Below, piece after piece: positions 35,295 to 45,150 of a DNA stretch of 64,000 nt. Both the position numbers and the translations under genes were made by a program. The notes under the pieces were generated by a model. The model had not been told where the DNA came from. It saw only the letters and a list, made by a program, of their open reading frames with translations, and searched no databases. The stretch comes from Chlorobium sp. (lineage in GTDB: Bacteria; Bacteroidota; Chlorobiia; Chlorobiales; Chlorobiaceae), in contig SZXW01000002.1 of the NCBI GenBank assembly GCA_005862285.1, positions 124,001 to 188,000 on the forward strand. The letters run 5' to 3'. Each line of letters begins with the position of its first letter. The stretch's first letter is position 1.

Positions 35295-35819
35295 ATGCAG
35301 GAAGAACGTGTCAGGCAATTTGTTCTCCAGGCTCTTTCAGAGTTGTCCGGAACAAAAAGCGAAGCGGCCTATCTTGTCGATCTCAGGATAAAAGGTCCGC
35401 AGAGAGGACGGAAAATAGAGATTATCGCTGATACCGATGCAGGCATCAGAATCAGCCAGTGTGCCAAAGTCAGCAGGCGGATAAGGGAAATGATCGAAAA
35501 CGACAGTGAAGCGCTTTCCTATGTGGGTGAAGATTTCGAGCTGATGGTTTCATCCCCGGGTCTTGGAGAGCCGTTGAAGTTTCCCAGGCAGTATATCAGG
35601 CATAGCGGAAAACTGTTAAGAGTTACCTATACGGATGAATCAGGTGTCCAGTCGGAACTTTTCGGCCGTCTTGTCGATCTTTCGCTCTCGGACGAGAGCA
35701 GGCAGTGGATTATGATCATGCCTGAAAAAAAACGCTCCAAAGGGGCAAAAAATGATAAAAATTCGGTAACGCTTTACCTTGACCAGATTGTACGATCGGT
35801 TCCCGAAGCCGAATTATAA
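35295..35819 (+). CDS. rimP: Ribosome maturation factor RimP
   Basis: RimP helps mature the 30S subunit. From ATG 35295 (AGAGGTG upstream) the protein is 174 residues, usual for the family. The N-terminal domain has the segment EIIADTDAGIRISQCAKVSRRI, split here as EIIADTDAGI and ISQCAKVSR. The ending VSSPGLGEPLK marks the domain boundary. The C-terminal SH3-like part is typical. The frame opens earlier at 35238, but that would include the terminator stem. It heads the conserved rimP-nusA-infB operon. Confidence 0.93.
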   Translation: MQEERVRQFVLQALSELSGTKSEAAYLVDLRIKGPQRGRKIEIIADTDAGIRISQCAKVSRRIREMIENDSEALSYVGEDFELMVSSPGLGEPLKFPRQYIRHSGKLLRVTYTDESGVQSELFGRLVDLSLSDESRQWIMIMPEKKRSKGAKNDKNSVTLYLDQIVRSVPEAEL

Positions 35820-35875
35820 AGGGTGTTTAAGGGGAACTCAGGAATTTCTTTAAATAAGCACAATAAAGCAGAGAG

Positions 35876-37438
35876 ATGGTTAGAAAGCAGATAAAAGATG
35901 AGGCGCAGGACAGGAGGTCCCAGATCGCGACCGCTTTCGGAGAGATCGAGCAGTCAAAAATCTTTCTGGATAAACGCACGGAGAGTGCGGCTGTAAAAAT
36001 GGATATCGCAGACCTGCTCAAGGATATCATCCAGAAGCAGCTTAGAAAGGATTATGATCCGGAAGTGGATGCCAACATCTTCATCAATCCTGAGCGTGGC
36101 GATTTCGAGGTCTATATCCTTAAGAAAATTGTGAAGGAAATTGATATTCCCGCTATTGAAATCACTCTTGATGAGGTGAGGAAAATCGATGATTCGCTTG
36201 AGGTCGGCGATTACTATGAAGAGGGTCCGATAAAGCTGGAAGATTATCTGAGCAGGAAGTCGATACAGATTATCAAACAGTCTGTCCAGAAGAAAGTGCG
36301 GGATCTTGAAAGGCTTGTGGTTTATGAAGAGTGCCTTGAGAAGGTCGGAGAAGTGGTTGCCGGGGAGGTTTACCAGATCCGCTCAAACGAGGTTATTTTC
36401 ACTTACAATACGTCAAAGGATCATCGTGTGGAGCTTGTCCTTCCAAAATCGGAGATGATGAAGAAGGATAATCCGCGCCGGACACCGAGGATGAAGCTCT
36501 ATGTCAAACGCATCGAACGTGAAAAAGTCAAGGTCAGGCTCGATGACGGAACGGTTGTTGAAAGGGAAAAGCCGGACGGTGGTATGAAAGTGATTGTATC
36601 GAGAGTTGATGACCGCTTTTTATACAAGCTTTTTGAACAGGAAGTACCTGAAATTCTCGACGGTCTGATTGTTATCAAGGCAATTGCAAGGGTGCCAGGA
36701 GAAAGGGCCAAGGTTGCCGTTGAATCGACCAGTGCCAGGATTGATCCGGTTGGCGCGACAGTCGGGTACAGGGGAAAACGTATCCAGAGCATTGTCAAGG
36801 AGCTGAACAACGAAAATATCGATGTTATCTATTATGCGGATGAGCCGCAGATCTATATATCGAGGGCATTGCAACCTGCAAAAATTGACCCGCTGACGGT
36901 TCATGCCGACCTGAAAACCCGCAAGGCCAGGGTGATGCTGAAGCCCGACCAGATCAAATATGCAATCGGAAAGAATGGCAACAATATACATCTTGCCGAA
37001 AGACTTACCGGTTACGAGATCGAGGTGTATCGTGATGTTATTGACAAATCCATGGAAGATCCTACCGATATCGATATTATCGAATTCAGGGAAGAGTTTG
37101 GTGATGATATGATTTATCAGCTTCTCGACGGTGGCCTTGATACTGCGAAAAAGGTATTGAAAGCAGGGGTTGATGAGATCGAAAAATCTCTGCTCGGTCC
37201 TTCAAAGCAGGAAGAGACAGTGGTTTTCACCAAAGGCCGCAAAAATATTCAGAAGCCGAGAGAACGTAAATTGACCGATGACGAAAAGCGTTACTGGAGG
37301 AAAATTGCGGAAAACATCTATAAAACCGTAAAGGAACAGTTTACCGAATCGGATTTTCAGGATATTTTCAAGGACGATGACTTTCCGGTATTTGATCAGC
37401 CGGAGTCGAACGAATCCGGATCACCTGACGAAGAGTGA
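35876..37438 (+). CDS. nusA: Transcription termination/antitermination factor NusA
   Basis: NusA binds RNA polymerase and modulates pausing, termination and antitermination. The 520-residue protein has the N-terminal polymerase-binding domain, an S1 domain (about residues 160-230) and two KH domains (GATVGYRGKRIQSIV near 285 and IKYAIGKNGNNIHLAERL near 360). After residue 450 the sequence is charged and acidic instead of the second Lys-rich HhH repeats of E. coli NusA. It lies 56 bases after rimP and 47 before infB. Confidence 0.96.
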   Translation: MVRKQIKDEAQDRRSQIATAFGEIEQSKIFLDKRTESAAVKMDIADLLKDIIQKQLRKDYDPEVDANIFINPERGDFEVYILKKIVKEIDIPAIEITLDEVRKIDDSLEVGDYYEEGPIKLEDYLSRKSIQIIKQSVQKKVRDLERLVVYEECLEKVGEVVAGEVYQIRSNEVIFTYNTSKDHRVELVLPKSEMMKKDNPRRTPRMKLYVKRIEREKVKVRLDDGTVVEREKPDGGMKVIVSRVDDRFLYKLFEQEVPEILDGLIVIKAIARVPGERAKVAVESTSARIDPVGATVGYRGKRIQSIVKELNNENIDVIYYADEPQIYISRALQPAKIDPLTVHADLKTRKARVMLKPDQIKYAIGKNGNNIHLAERLTGYEIEVYRDVIDKSMEDPTDIDIIEFREEFGDDMIYQLLDGGLDTAKKVLKAGVDEIEKSLLGPSKQEETVVFTKGRKNIQKPRERKLTDDEKRYWRKIAENIYKTVKEQFTESDFQDIFKDDDFPVFDQPESNESGSPDEE

Positions 37439-37485
37439 TTTTTCGGATAAAAAGAAATGAGTTTTTTAATCCATAGGAGGATGTA

Positions 37486-40272
37486 ATGGCCGTTGAGGAC
37501 ATGGAAAAGAAATATCGGATCAGTGATATAGCGAGGGAACTTCAGGTTAGTCCGCAGGAAGTATTACTTTTTGTCAAGAAGGAAGGTGGCAAGGTGGCCT
37601 CTACCTCCTCTATGGTCATTGAAGATATACGCGATATGATTTTCGACCATTTCAGTATAGAGAAGAAAATGGTCGATGAAACAAAAAAAATCAGAGCGGA
37701 AAAACAGTTGAGATTATCGAGGCTCGAAGAGCAGTCCCGAAAGACATACGAGAAAGAGAAGCACCTCAGTGAAACTCTCGCGCCGGCTGCAGTTCCAGTG
37801 CCCTTTGTTCATGAAGTGAAGAAAGATGCAGTTTCGACTCCGGTCATGCAGCCTCCTGTTATGGAAAGTATTTCTGAACCTGTCATCGAGCCTGAAGCCC
37901 CGGTCGTTGAAGCCCCGACGATCGTTGAAGTCCCGGTCGTTGAAGCCCCGGTAATTGAGGTGCCTGAACAGGAAGAGCCGGTGCACGTTGTGGAAGTTCC
38001 TCAGGAATCCGAGAAGAAGCCGGAAAAAGAGGAACCTGCCGTTAACGAGCAGCTTTTATCTTTTGATATTCCCCAGAATATCGGCGGCCTTACCGTACTT
38101 GGCACGCTTGATATGCAGGCAGGAAGAAGTGCGGAATCGGAACGCCGCAAGAAAAACCGTAAAAAGAATTTCAAGGAATCAGCTGATGCGCTGAAAGATG
38201 AATTTGAACCGAAAGTAGCCGAAGACCGGACAGAAGAGAAGGTTGTGCCGAAAAAGAAACCGGGCAAGCCGCCAGTCGAGGAAAAGGCCAAGGTAACAAC
38301 AACAATAGATGACAGTATCGGTCTGAGAAAGAAGAAAGGCAAGAAGAAAAAGAAACCTGAAGTTGATGACAAGGTGATTTCAGCCAATATCCGTACCACG
38401 ATCAGCGGCATGGATGATTCAGCAGGTTCAGGTTCCCGCCAGAAATTCCGCAGGCAACGCCGTCTTGATCGTGAAAGGGAGCTGGAAGAAGCTGAAGCTT
38501 TCCGTGAATCACAGCAAAAAATCGTCAGGGTTACCGAATTTGTTTCCCCGCATGAACTTGCCGAGCTGATGGGCATTACGGCGAAAGATATCATCCAGAA
38601 ATGTTTTTCTCTTGGAAAATTCGTCACGATCAACCAGCGTCTTGACAAGGAAACGATAGAGCTCATCGCACTTGAATTCGATTTCGAGGCGGAATTCGTT
38701 TCTGAAGTCGAAGCTACGGCCGTTTCCGTCGAAGAAGACGAAGACAGCGATCTCCAGACCCGTCCGCCTGTTGTCACGATCATGGGACATGTCGACCACG
38801 GCAAGACCTCCCTGCTCGATTACATAAGGAGCAGCAAGGTTGTTGCCGGTGAATCCGGAGGCATCACCCAGCATATCGGTGCTTATGAAGTTACCGTGGA
38901 AGGCGACAGAAAAATAACCTTCCTCGACACCCCGGGCCACGAAGCATTTACTGCCATGAGGGCTCGAGGCGCACAGGTAACCGACATCGTTATTCTTGTG
39001 GTTGCCGCAGATGACAGCGTCATGCCCCAGACCATCGAAGCCATCAACCATGCGAAGGCTGCAGGAGTGCCGATCGTCGTTGCAATCAATAAAATCGACA
39101 AGCCTGAAGCCAATCCTGAAAAAATAAAAACCCAGCTTTCCGAAGCCGGCGTGCTGGTTGAAGAATGGGGTGGTGAGCACCAGTGCCAGGAAATCTCCGC
39201 GAAGAAAGGTATCGGTATTGCCGAACTTATGGAAAAAGTCCTGACCGAGGCTGAAATGAGGGAGCTCAGGGGCAATTACTCCGCAGATGTCAATGCCCGT
39301 GGCATTATTGTCGAATCGGAGCTTGACAAGGGAAAAGGTGTTATATCCACAGTTCTCGTTCAGCGGGGACTTCTCAAGGTCGGTGATCCTTTTGTCGCCG
39401 GCAATACGATGGGCAAGGTACGGGCACTGATGGATGAAAGGGGCAAGAGAATTTCTTTTGCCGGTCCATCCCAGCCGGTCAGGGTGCTTGGTTTCGAAGA
39501 CCTGCCCCAATCCGGAGATGTGCTGACCGTAATGGATTCTGACAGGGAAGCGCGTGAACTCGCACAGAAACGTCAGATCATCAGGCGCGAGCATGATTTC
39601 CGGCGCAGTACAAGGGTAAAGCTCGACAGTATCGCTCGCCAGATCAAGGAAGGTTTGATGAAAGAACTGAGCGTGATTATCAAAGCCGATACCGATGGTT
39701 CCATACAGGCTCTCGCAGACGGTCTCATGAAAATCCAGAACGAAGAGGTGAAGGTTCAGATCATTCATCAGGGCGTAGGCCAGATTACCGAAACCGACGT
39801 ACTGCTTGCCGCAGCTTCAGATGCCATTATCATCGGCTTCAGGGTAAGGCCGAACGTGAATGCCAAGAAGCTTGCCGAGAAGGAAGACCTCGATATCCGT
39901 TTCTACAGCGTCATTTACCATGTGCTTGAAGATGTTGAAAAGGCACTTGAAGGCATGCTTTCCCCTGAACTGCATGAAGAAAGTCTCGGTTCCATTGAAA
40001 TCCGCCAGATCTTCAGAGTGCCGAAGGTGGGCAATGTTGCAGGCTGCTATGTGCTTGACGGCAAGATTCTCCGGGATTCAAAGGTCCGGCTGCTGCGCGA
40101 CGGCGTACAGATCTATGATGGACAGCTCGATACACTCAAGCGGTTCAAGGACGATGTCAAAGAGGTTGACGCCGGGTACGAGTGTGGTTTGAGCATCAAG
40201 AATTTTGATGATATAAAAGTCGGTGATATTGTTGAAGCTTACAAGATTGTTGAGAAGAAACGGAAACTGTGA
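37486..40272 (+). CDS. infB: Translation initiation factor IF-2
   Basis: IF-2 is the GTPase that recruits initiator tRNA to the ribosome. The 928-residue protein has a short N-terminal IF2N domain. A long low-complexity linker follows (about residues 100-330) with Pro-Val-Glu-Ala repeats and Lys-rich blocks. The second IF2N domain and the GTPase come next, with G1 GHVDHGKT (434-441), G3 DTPGHEAF and G4 NKID. Domains II-IV end with [13 protein letters not shown]. The Pro/Val/Glu stretch is encoded by a partly tandem DNA repeat at about 37895-37980. AGGAGG precedes the ATG. Confidence 0.97.
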   Translation: MAVEDMEKKYRISDIARELQVSPQEVLLFVKKEGGKVASTSSMVIEDIRDMIFDHFSIEKKMVDETKKIRAEKQLRLSRLEEQSRKTYEKEKHLSETLAPAAVPVPFVHEVKKDAVSTPVMQPPVMESISEPVIEPEAPVVEAPTIVEVPVVEAPVIEVPEQEEPVHVVEVPQESEKKPEKEEPAVNEQLLSFDIPQNIGGLTVLGTLDMQAGRSAESERRKKNRKKNFKESADALKDEFEPKVAEDRTEEKVVPKKKPGKPPVEEKAKVTTTIDDSIGLRKKKGKKKKKPEVDDKVISANIRTTISGMDDSAGSGSRQKFRRQRRLDRERELEEAEAFRESQQKIVRVTEFVSPHELAELMGITAKDIIQKCFSLGKFVTINQRLDKETIELIALEFDFEAEFVSEVEATAVSVEEDEDSDLQTRPPVVTIMGHVDHGKTSLLDYIRSSKVVAGESGGITQHIGAYEVTVEGDRKITFLDTPGHEAFTAMRARGAQVTDIVILVVAADDSVMPQTIEAINHAKAAGVPIVVAINKIDKPEANPEKIKTQLSEAGVLVEEWGGEHQCQEISAKKGIGIAELMEKVLTEAEMRELRGNYSADVNARGIIVESELDKGKGVISTVLVQRGLLKVGDPFVAGNTMGKVRALMDERGKRISFAGPSQPVRVLGFEDLPQSGDVLTVMDSDREARELAQKRQIIRREHDFRRSTRVKLDSIARQIKEGLMKELSVIIKADTDGSIQALADGLMKIQNEEVKVQIIHQGVGQITETDVLLAAASDAIIIGFRVRPNVNAKKLAEKEDLDIRFYSVIYHVLEDVEKALEGMLSPELHEESLGSIEIRQIFRVPKVGNVAGCYVLDGKILRDSKVRLLRDGVQIYDGQLDTLKRFKDDVKEVDAGYECGLSIKNFDDIKVGDIVEAYKIVEKKRKL

Positions 40273-40289
40273 ATATTGAACGTTGAAGC

Positions 40290-40649
40290 ATGTCAATAAG
40301 GACAAATAAAGTAGCGTCGCTGCTCCAGCAGGAGCTCGGCGCGATTCTTGAGAAAGAGCTGCCGAGGAGCGGGCCGATCCTTACTGTTGTGGATGTGAAG
40401 GTTACGGCTGACCTCGGTATTGCACGCATATATGTTTCCATCATCGGTACTCCCGAAGAACAGGCTGCAGCCATGGAGTATCTTCATGAGGAAACAAAGA
40501 GCATCAGGATGATTCTTTCTTCGAGAATCCGTCATCAGTTCAGACGTATTCCCGAACTCGAATTCTATGAAGATCACCTGTATGAACAGGCGAGCAGGAT
40601 CCAACAGCTTTTGAATGAGGTAAGGAAAAGTTCCGCAGACAGGAATTAA
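40290..40649 (+). CDS. rbfA: Ribosome-binding factor A
   Basis: RbfA binds the 30S subunit and is needed for late 16S rRNA maturation and cold adaptation. The 119-residue KH-like protein shows the conserved opening IRTNKVASLLQQELGAIL and the core VVDVKVTADLGIARIYVS. The C-terminal IRHQFRRIPELEFYED is also characteristic. It follows infB by 17 bases and precedes truB by 11. Confidence 0.96.
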   Translation: MSIRTNKVASLLQQELGAILEKELPRSGPILTVVDVKVTADLGIARIYVSIIGTPEEQAAAMEYLHEETKSIRMILSSRIRHQFRRIPELEFYEDHLYEQASRIQQLLNEVRKSSADRN

Positions 40650-40660
40650 CAGAGAACGGT

Positions 40661-41398
40661 TTGCCGACAGTGGTAAAAGATGAACAGCATATCGGGATGC
40701 CCATTCAGGATGAAGGCACTATCCTGCTGATAGACAAGCCTCTGGACTGGACATCATTTGATGTCGTTGCTAAAATAAGAAATACCTACAAACTCAGCGG
40801 TTTAAAACGGAAAGTAGGGCATTGCGGTACACTTGATCCCAAAGCGACAGGATTGCTTATTCTTGCTTCCGGCAGGAAAACCAAGTCCATTCCCGATCTT
40901 GAAATTCTTGACAAGGTTTATGAAGGAACCATCAAGCTTGGTGTCATGACCGAAAGCCATGATACAGAAACGGGAGAGTATGGTCATTGTTCCATAGAGC
41001 ATCTGACTGAAGATCAGATCATTTCAGCAGCTTCGACGTTTTTAGGCGACCGTCTGCAGCAGCCGCCCATGCATTCGGCTGCCTGGCATAATGGTAAACG
41101 TCTGTATGAACATGCCCGCAAGGGTGAGGTGATCAAGGAGAGGAAAGCAAAACAGATAGTCGTTCACCGTTTTGATATCACCCGGATCGAGCTTCCTCTT
41201 GTCCATTTCGAACTCCATGTTTCAAAAGGAGCATATATCAGAGTTATTGCAGATGAATTAGGCAGGCTGCTTGGTGTAGGCGGGTACCTTCTGAGTCTCA
41301 GAAGGTTGTCGATAGGGCAATACTCCCTTCATTCAGCAAGATCAGTGACAGAGACCATAGACGGGATTCTCTGCCAGACTTCAACTTCCATAGGTTAA
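40661..41398 (+). CDS. truB: tRNA pseudouridine-55 synthase (TruB)
   Basis: TruB makes pseudouridine 55 in the T loop of most tRNAs. The catalytic aspartate is Asp59 in GHCGTLDPKATG. Other motifs are ILLIDKPLDWTSFD and KGAYIRVIADELG. The product is 245 residues from TTG 40661, which has AGAGAA upstream. ATG at 40697 has no ribosome site but would give a more typical N-terminus. The C-terminal PUA-like part is minimal. Confidence 0.95.
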   Translation: MPTVVKDEQHIGMPIQDEGTILLIDKPLDWTSFDVVAKIRNTYKLSGLKRKVGHCGTLDPKATGLLILASGRKTKSIPDLEILDKVYEGTIKLGVMTESHDTETGEYGHCSIEHLTEDQIISAASTFLGDRLQQPPMHSAAWHNGKRLYEHARKGEVIKERKAKQIVVHRFDITRIELPLVHFELHVSKGAYIRVIADELGRLLGVGGYLLSLRRLSIGQYSLHSARSVTETIDGILCQTSTSIG

Positions 41399-41419
41399 GG
41401 GGAGGGGATACGGATAAGC

Positions 41420-42385
41420 ATGCTTATTGTTGAGTATGTCAATCATCAGGTTTTCACTTACGGTACCGGAGAACCTTCGGATCTGAAGCGTGAACCTTCT
41501 GCAGTAACGATCGGATCGTTTGACGGTGTCCATATAGGGCATCGCAGGATAATTTCAAGGATGCTTTCCGTTGCACAGCAACGTTCACTGAGAAGTGTGG
41601 TTATTACCTTCGAACCTCATCCTCGGAAAGTACTTAAAAATGAGACGACCGGTTTTTTCGGATTACTGACTACCCTTGAGGAAAAAATTGAACTTCTGCG
41701 ACAGCAGCAGGTCGATCTGCTTGTCATTGTACGTTTCACCAGGGAGTTTGCAGCAAGAAGTTCCGAAGATTTTATATGTAACGTTCTTGTCAGGCTTATC
41801 GGCGCCAAAAGCATTGTGGTCGGGTATGATCATGGTTTCGGCAGCAACAGGAGCGGAAGCGGAAAAACACTGGCACATATTGGTGAAGAACTTGGGTTCG
41901 ATGTCGAAATTATCGATGAAGTTCGTATCGGGCAGGAACATTTTTCGAGCACAAGGATACGCCGACTGCTCGAAGCCGGCATGATAGCTGAAGCAAATGA
42001 ATTTCTCGGTTCTCCCTATATGATAAGCGGAACTGTGATAGATGGTGACAAAAGAGGACGGGAGATCGGGTTCCCGACCGTCAACCTGAAGTTGTCCGAT
42101 CCGGACAAACTGCTGCCGCAGGCCGGAGTCTATGCCGCCCGGACTATGGTTGAAGGGATTTCCCGCGTGGCTATGATGAATATAGGGTTCCGTCCTACGG
42201 TTTCTTCCGAAAACATCAGGACCATAGAAGCTTATATCCTTGGCTTCAGCGGGGACCTTTACGGAGAACATCTTCGATTTACCCTCTCTGGTTTTATCAG
42301 GGAGGAAAAGAAATTTGACAATATCGAGCAGCTGAAAGCCCAGCTTGAAAAAGATAAAAAAACGGTGGAGTCGTATTATTATTAA
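41420..42385 (+). CDS. ribF: Bifunctional riboflavin kinase/FAD synthetase (RibF)
   Basis: RibF converts riboflavin to FMN and then FAD. The 321-residue protein has an N-terminal nucleotidyltransferase domain (GSFDGVHIGHRRI at about residues 34-46, and SSTRIRRLLEAG near 180). The C-terminal riboflavin kinase domain shows GDKRGREIGFPTVNL and later GEHLRFTLSGFIREEKKF. Both halves look complete. It is the usual neighbour of truB and rpsO. Confidence 0.95.
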   Translation: MLIVEYVNHQVFTYGTGEPSDLKREPSAVTIGSFDGVHIGHRRIISRMLSVAQQRSLRSVVITFEPHPRKVLKNETTGFFGLLTTLEEKIELLRQQQVDLLVIVRFTREFAARSSEDFICNVLVRLIGAKSIVVGYDHGFGSNRSGSGKTLAHIGEELGFDVEIIDEVRIGQEHFSSTRIRRLLEAGMIAEANEFLGSPYMISGTVIDGDKRGREIGFPTVNLKLSDPDKLLPQAGVYAARTMVEGISRVAMMNIGFRPTVSSENIRTIEAYILGFSGDLYGEHLRFTLSGFIREEKKFDNIEQLKAQLEKDKKTVESYYY

Positions 42386-42430
42386 TGCTATATTACAGGT
42401 CAACCGATTTAACATAACAAAAGAAGAGAT

Positions 42431-42700
42431 ATGAGTCTGACTAAAGAAGATAAAGGGCAGGTTATCCAGCAGTTCGGAGGTTCTGAAGCGAATACCGGAA
42501 AATCAGAAGTCCAGGTGGCTTTATACAGCCGCAGGATTTCCGATCTTACCGCACACCTTCAGCTTCATCCGAAGGATAAGCATTCCCGCAGAGGGTTGCT
42601 CATGCTGGTTTCCAAGCGTAAAAGGCTGCTGAATTACCTGAAAAATGTCGATATTGACAGGTATCGCAAGCTGATTGCCGATCTTGACCTTCGCAAATAA
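42431..42700 (+). CDS. rpsO: Ribosomal protein uS15
   Basis: uS15 binds the central domain of 16S rRNA. The protein is 89 residues, exactly the usual size. The conserved segments TGKSEVQVALYSRRI and HSRRGLLMLVSKRKRLLNYL are present. AAGAAGAGAT precedes the ATG. It closes the rimP-to-rpsO run; an 84-base gap separates it from yicC. Confidence 0.98.
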   Translation: MSLTKEDKGQVIQQFGGSEANTGKSEVQVALYSRRISDLTAHLQLHPKDKHSRRGLLMLVSKRKRLLNYLKNVDIDRYRKLIADLDLRK

Positions 42701-42784
42701 GCCGATAGTACTATTTTGCCGGATCTCTGCAGGGCTTTGCTCTGCAGTCTATCTTATTAACGAAGTAAGCAGCAGGGAGCCAGG

Positions 42785-43672
42785 ATGCTGGAAAGTATGA
42801 CCGGATACGGCAGCGCCGAGACAGTTGACAGTGGCGTTCGGGCTCTTGTCGAGCTCCGGTCGGTGAACAACCGTTTTGCCGAGATCAACGTCAAGCTTCC
42901 CCGCCAGTTGCTCGCTTATGAACTTGAAGTGCGTGAACTGATAAGGGCACAGTTTCAGAGGGGAAAGATCTCTGCGTTCGTACAGGTCCAGCTTGACGAG
43001 GAACAGCCCATTTCCGCAAGTGTCAATGCTTCTAAAGCGAGAGCTTACCGGACTTTGCTCGACGAGTTGCGAAATGAGGCAGGTATCGATGCACCTGTCA
43101 GCCTGGAACATCTTCTCCGGTTTCCTGAAGTTTTTGACAACGGGGCTACTCCGCTCGATAACGCTGAGCAGATTTGGCCAACGGTAAAGAACCTCATTCA
43201 GGATGCTGTAGTTCGTCTGAAGTCCATGAGACGCCGTGAAGGAGAGGAGCTTTCCCTTGATTTCACCAGCAGGATCACCGAGATCGAAAAAACGCTCGCT
43301 CTTATAAAAACACTTGCAGCTGATAATCTCGAGGCGATCAGAAAACGGCTTTCATCGAAAGTGGACGCAATTGCAGGAAAGGATCTTGCTTACAGCCGTG
43401 ACCGTCTCGAAATGGAGCTGGTTCTTGCGGCGGACAAACTCGATATCACCGAAGAGCTTACCCGTTTTGCCAGCCATAACAAGTTTTTTCTTGATGAGCT
43501 GCACAATGATGAAGCCGGCACCGGCAGAAAGCTGAATTTTCTTCTTCAGGAGCAATTGAGAGAAGCAAACACCATTGCTTCAAAATCCCAGAATGCTGAA
43601 ATTTCACAGAAAATCGTACATGTCAAGGAAGAACTCGAGAAAATCAGGGAGCAACTGCAAAATATAGAGTGA
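42785..43672 (+). CDS. YicC family endoribonuclease
   Basis: YicC proteins are RNA-cleaving enzymes involved in small-RNA turnover in E. coli. The 295-residue protein begins with the family hallmark MLESMTGYGSAE. It has the N-terminal YicC domain with ELRSVNNRFAEIN, and ends with the DUF1732 region ELHNDEAGTGRKLNFLLQE. Length is normal. It lies 5 bases before gmk, a common pairing. Confidence 0.93.
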   Translation: MLESMTGYGSAETVDSGVRALVELRSVNNRFAEINVKLPRQLLAYELEVRELIRAQFQRGKISAFVQVQLDEEQPISASVNASKARAYRTLLDELRNEAGIDAPVSLEHLLRFPEVFDNGATPLDNAEQIWPTVKNLIQDAVVRLKSMRRREGEELSLDFTSRITEIEKTLALIKTLAADNLEAIRKRLSSKVDAIAGKDLAYSRDRLEMELVLAADKLDITEELTRFASHNKFFLDELHNDEAGTGRKLNFLLQEQLREANTIASKSQNAEISQKIVHVKEELEKIREQLQNIE

Positions 43673-43676
43673 TTTC

Positions 43677-44261
43677 ATGGCTGGAAAGAAAATACGGCAG
43701 GGGAAACTTATTGTTTTTTCAGCTCCTTCAGGTACGGGAAAGTCAACCATCGCGAAAATGGTGCTCAAGCGATTACCCGATGTCAGGTTTTCCGTGTCGG
43801 CCACTACCCGCAGGAAGCGGGATGGAGAGCAGGAAGGGGTCAACTATTATTTCCTGACCCCGGTAGAGTTTGAAGAGAAAGTCAGGAGCGGCGGATTTAT
43901 CGAGCATGAATTTTTTTTCGGAAATCATTACGGGACGCTGCTCGATAAAACAAGGGAAGTTATCCAATCCGGAGCAAGCATTCTTCTTGATCTTGATGTG
44001 AAAGGTGCGATGAACCTGAAAAAGATTTTTTCCGATCAGGCGCTTCTGCTGTTTATAATGCCTCCGAGCATGGAGTCCCTTGAAGAGAGGCTTAAAAACC
44101 GGGACAGCGAAAACGAAGCTGAGCTGAAAATGCGTCTCGAACGTGCACGGCTTGAAATGGAATACGCTGATAAATTTGATAAAGTAATTGTCAATGATGA
44201 TCTTGAGCAGGCGGTTGATGCGATTACTTCTATCATGAGTGAATTTATATCAAAAACGTAA
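43677..44261 (+). CDS. gmk: Guanylate kinase
   Basis: Gmk phosphorylates GMP to GDP. The 194-residue protein has the P-loop SAPSGTGKST (15-24). The GMP-binding region follows with SVSATTRRKRDGEQEGVNYYF and EHEFFFGNHYGT, in the usual order. Length is standard. The order gmk-rpoZ is conserved in many bacteria and is seen here. Confidence 0.97.
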   Translation: MAGKKIRQGKLIVFSAPSGTGKSTIAKMVLKRLPDVRFSVSATTRRKRDGEQEGVNYYFLTPVEFEEKVRSGGFIEHEFFFGNHYGTLLDKTREVIQSGASILLDLDVKGAMNLKKIFSDQALLLFIMPPSMESLEERLKNRDSENEAELKMRLERARLEMEYADKFDKVIVNDDLEQAVDAITSIMSEFISKT

Positions 44262-44273
44262 ATATATATTGTG

Positions 44274-44627
44274 ATGTCTGTTAAACCTGTTGATCTGAAC
44301 AAGCTCAGAAATACTCACTCCAATTTGTACGAGACGGTGGTTGCCATTGCAAAAAGAGCGAAGAAAATTCATGACGAAGAGCGTTCGATGCTCGAAGAAA
44401 AACTGCTTCCCTACAAGGAGATGATCCGCAATCCGAGCAGTGAATCCGAATCAGACAAGATCTTTCCTGAGCAGATTGCAATCAGCCTTGAATTTGAAGG
44501 CCGTGAAAAAGCATCACACAGAGCTGTTGCAGAGTTTTTCGAGCAGAAATATGACTATACGCTTGAAAAACCTGCTGAAAAAAAGATAATTCAATCCGAG
44601 GAAGAAGATGAAGCTGACGGGGATTAA
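44274..44627 (+). CDS. rpoZ: RNA polymerase omega subunit-like protein
   Basis: Omega supports assembly of RNA polymerase. The 117-residue protein resembles the divergent Rpb6-like omega of Bacteroidota and Chlorobi, with NLYETVVAIAKRAKKI replacing the usual RPxxxAxxRARQL region. It ends in an acidic tail (EEEDEADGD). Its place after gmk supports the call. ATG 44274 follows an in-frame GTG at 44271. The last 20 bases overlap the VOC gene. Confidence 0.82.
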   Translation: MSVKPVDLNKLRNTHSNLYETVVAIAKRAKKIHDEERSMLEEKLLPYKEMIRNPSSESESDKIFPEQIAISLEFEGREKASHRAVAEFFEQKYDYTLEKPAEKKIIQSEEEDEADGD

Positions 44628-45102
44628 TCAGATTACTCTTCGGGTCAATGACCTTCGTCTTGCCGAAGAATTTTACAGTAATATTCTTGGTCTAAAACTC
44701 GATCACCGGGTTGGTGCCAATATCAGTTATCTGAGGGTCAGCTCTGATTTGCTTGTGCTTGTCAAGGCGGAAACACCCGGTTCACCTGAAGCAAGGGACA
44801 TCAGGGTTGATCATTTCGGTTTCAGGCTCTCTTCCGATGCAGAAGTGGATGCCGCTGCCGATTATCTTGACAGCAAAGGGGTGCACTTTGTAACACGTCC
44901 GGCGCATCGAAGGGAAGGAAGGGCTTTCTTTGTCATGGATCCCGACGGCAACCTTATTGAATTTTACTCGATGCATGAAACCGGGATATTGAAAGAGGGC
45001 CAGGGAATCGATTCATCCTCCCCCGGAACCATTGCGACCGGCACCCGCAAGAAAATTGGTGATGACATAGCTGACAAAAAGCCCCGCCGTTCAAGAAAGT
45101 AA
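44608..45102 (+). CDS. VOC (glyoxalase/dioxygenase) superfamily protein
   Basis: The 164-residue protein has one VOC domain. Paired beta-alpha-beta modules are visible: GINQITLRVNDLRLAEEFY with a later VDHFGFRLS, and the closing FVMDPDGNLIEFY. Likely metal ligands are His (DHFGF) and Glu (LIEF). A basic 40-residue tail follows, rich in Lys and Arg. Substrate is unknown; family members include glyoxalase I, epimerases and resistance proteins. It starts inside the end of rpoZ. Confidence 0.88.
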   Translation: MKLTGINQITLRVNDLRLAEEFYSNILGLKLDHRVGANISYLRVSSDLLVLVKAETPGSPEARDIRVDHFGFRLSSDAEVDAAADYLDSKGVHFVTRPAHRREGRAFFVMDPDGNLIEFYSMHETGILKEGQGIDSSSPGTIATGTRKKIGDDIADKKPRRSRK

Positions 45103-45120
45103 GCATGCGTTTTCAGTCTG

Positions 45121-45150
45121 GCAGGCATTTCGTTCATGCCTGATTTTTTT
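45121..45150 (+). terminator. Terminator after the VOC gene
   Basis: A CAGGCAT/ATGCCTG stem with loop TTCGTTC runs into eight T. It lies 19 bases after the VOC stop and abuts the stop codon of the convergent GlmU-like gene. Confidence 0.85.

Noticed and set aside
38509-39768. 419-codon open frame on the minus strand opposite infB
   Set aside because: It lies wholly within the GTPase part of infB. It mirrors the codon bias of that gene, has no recognisable domain and no ribosome site, so it is a shadow frame.
42701-42784. CTGCAG-containing inverted repeat after rpsO as a terminator
   Set aside because: Short stem, no T run and continued same-strand genes downstream; evidence too weak.
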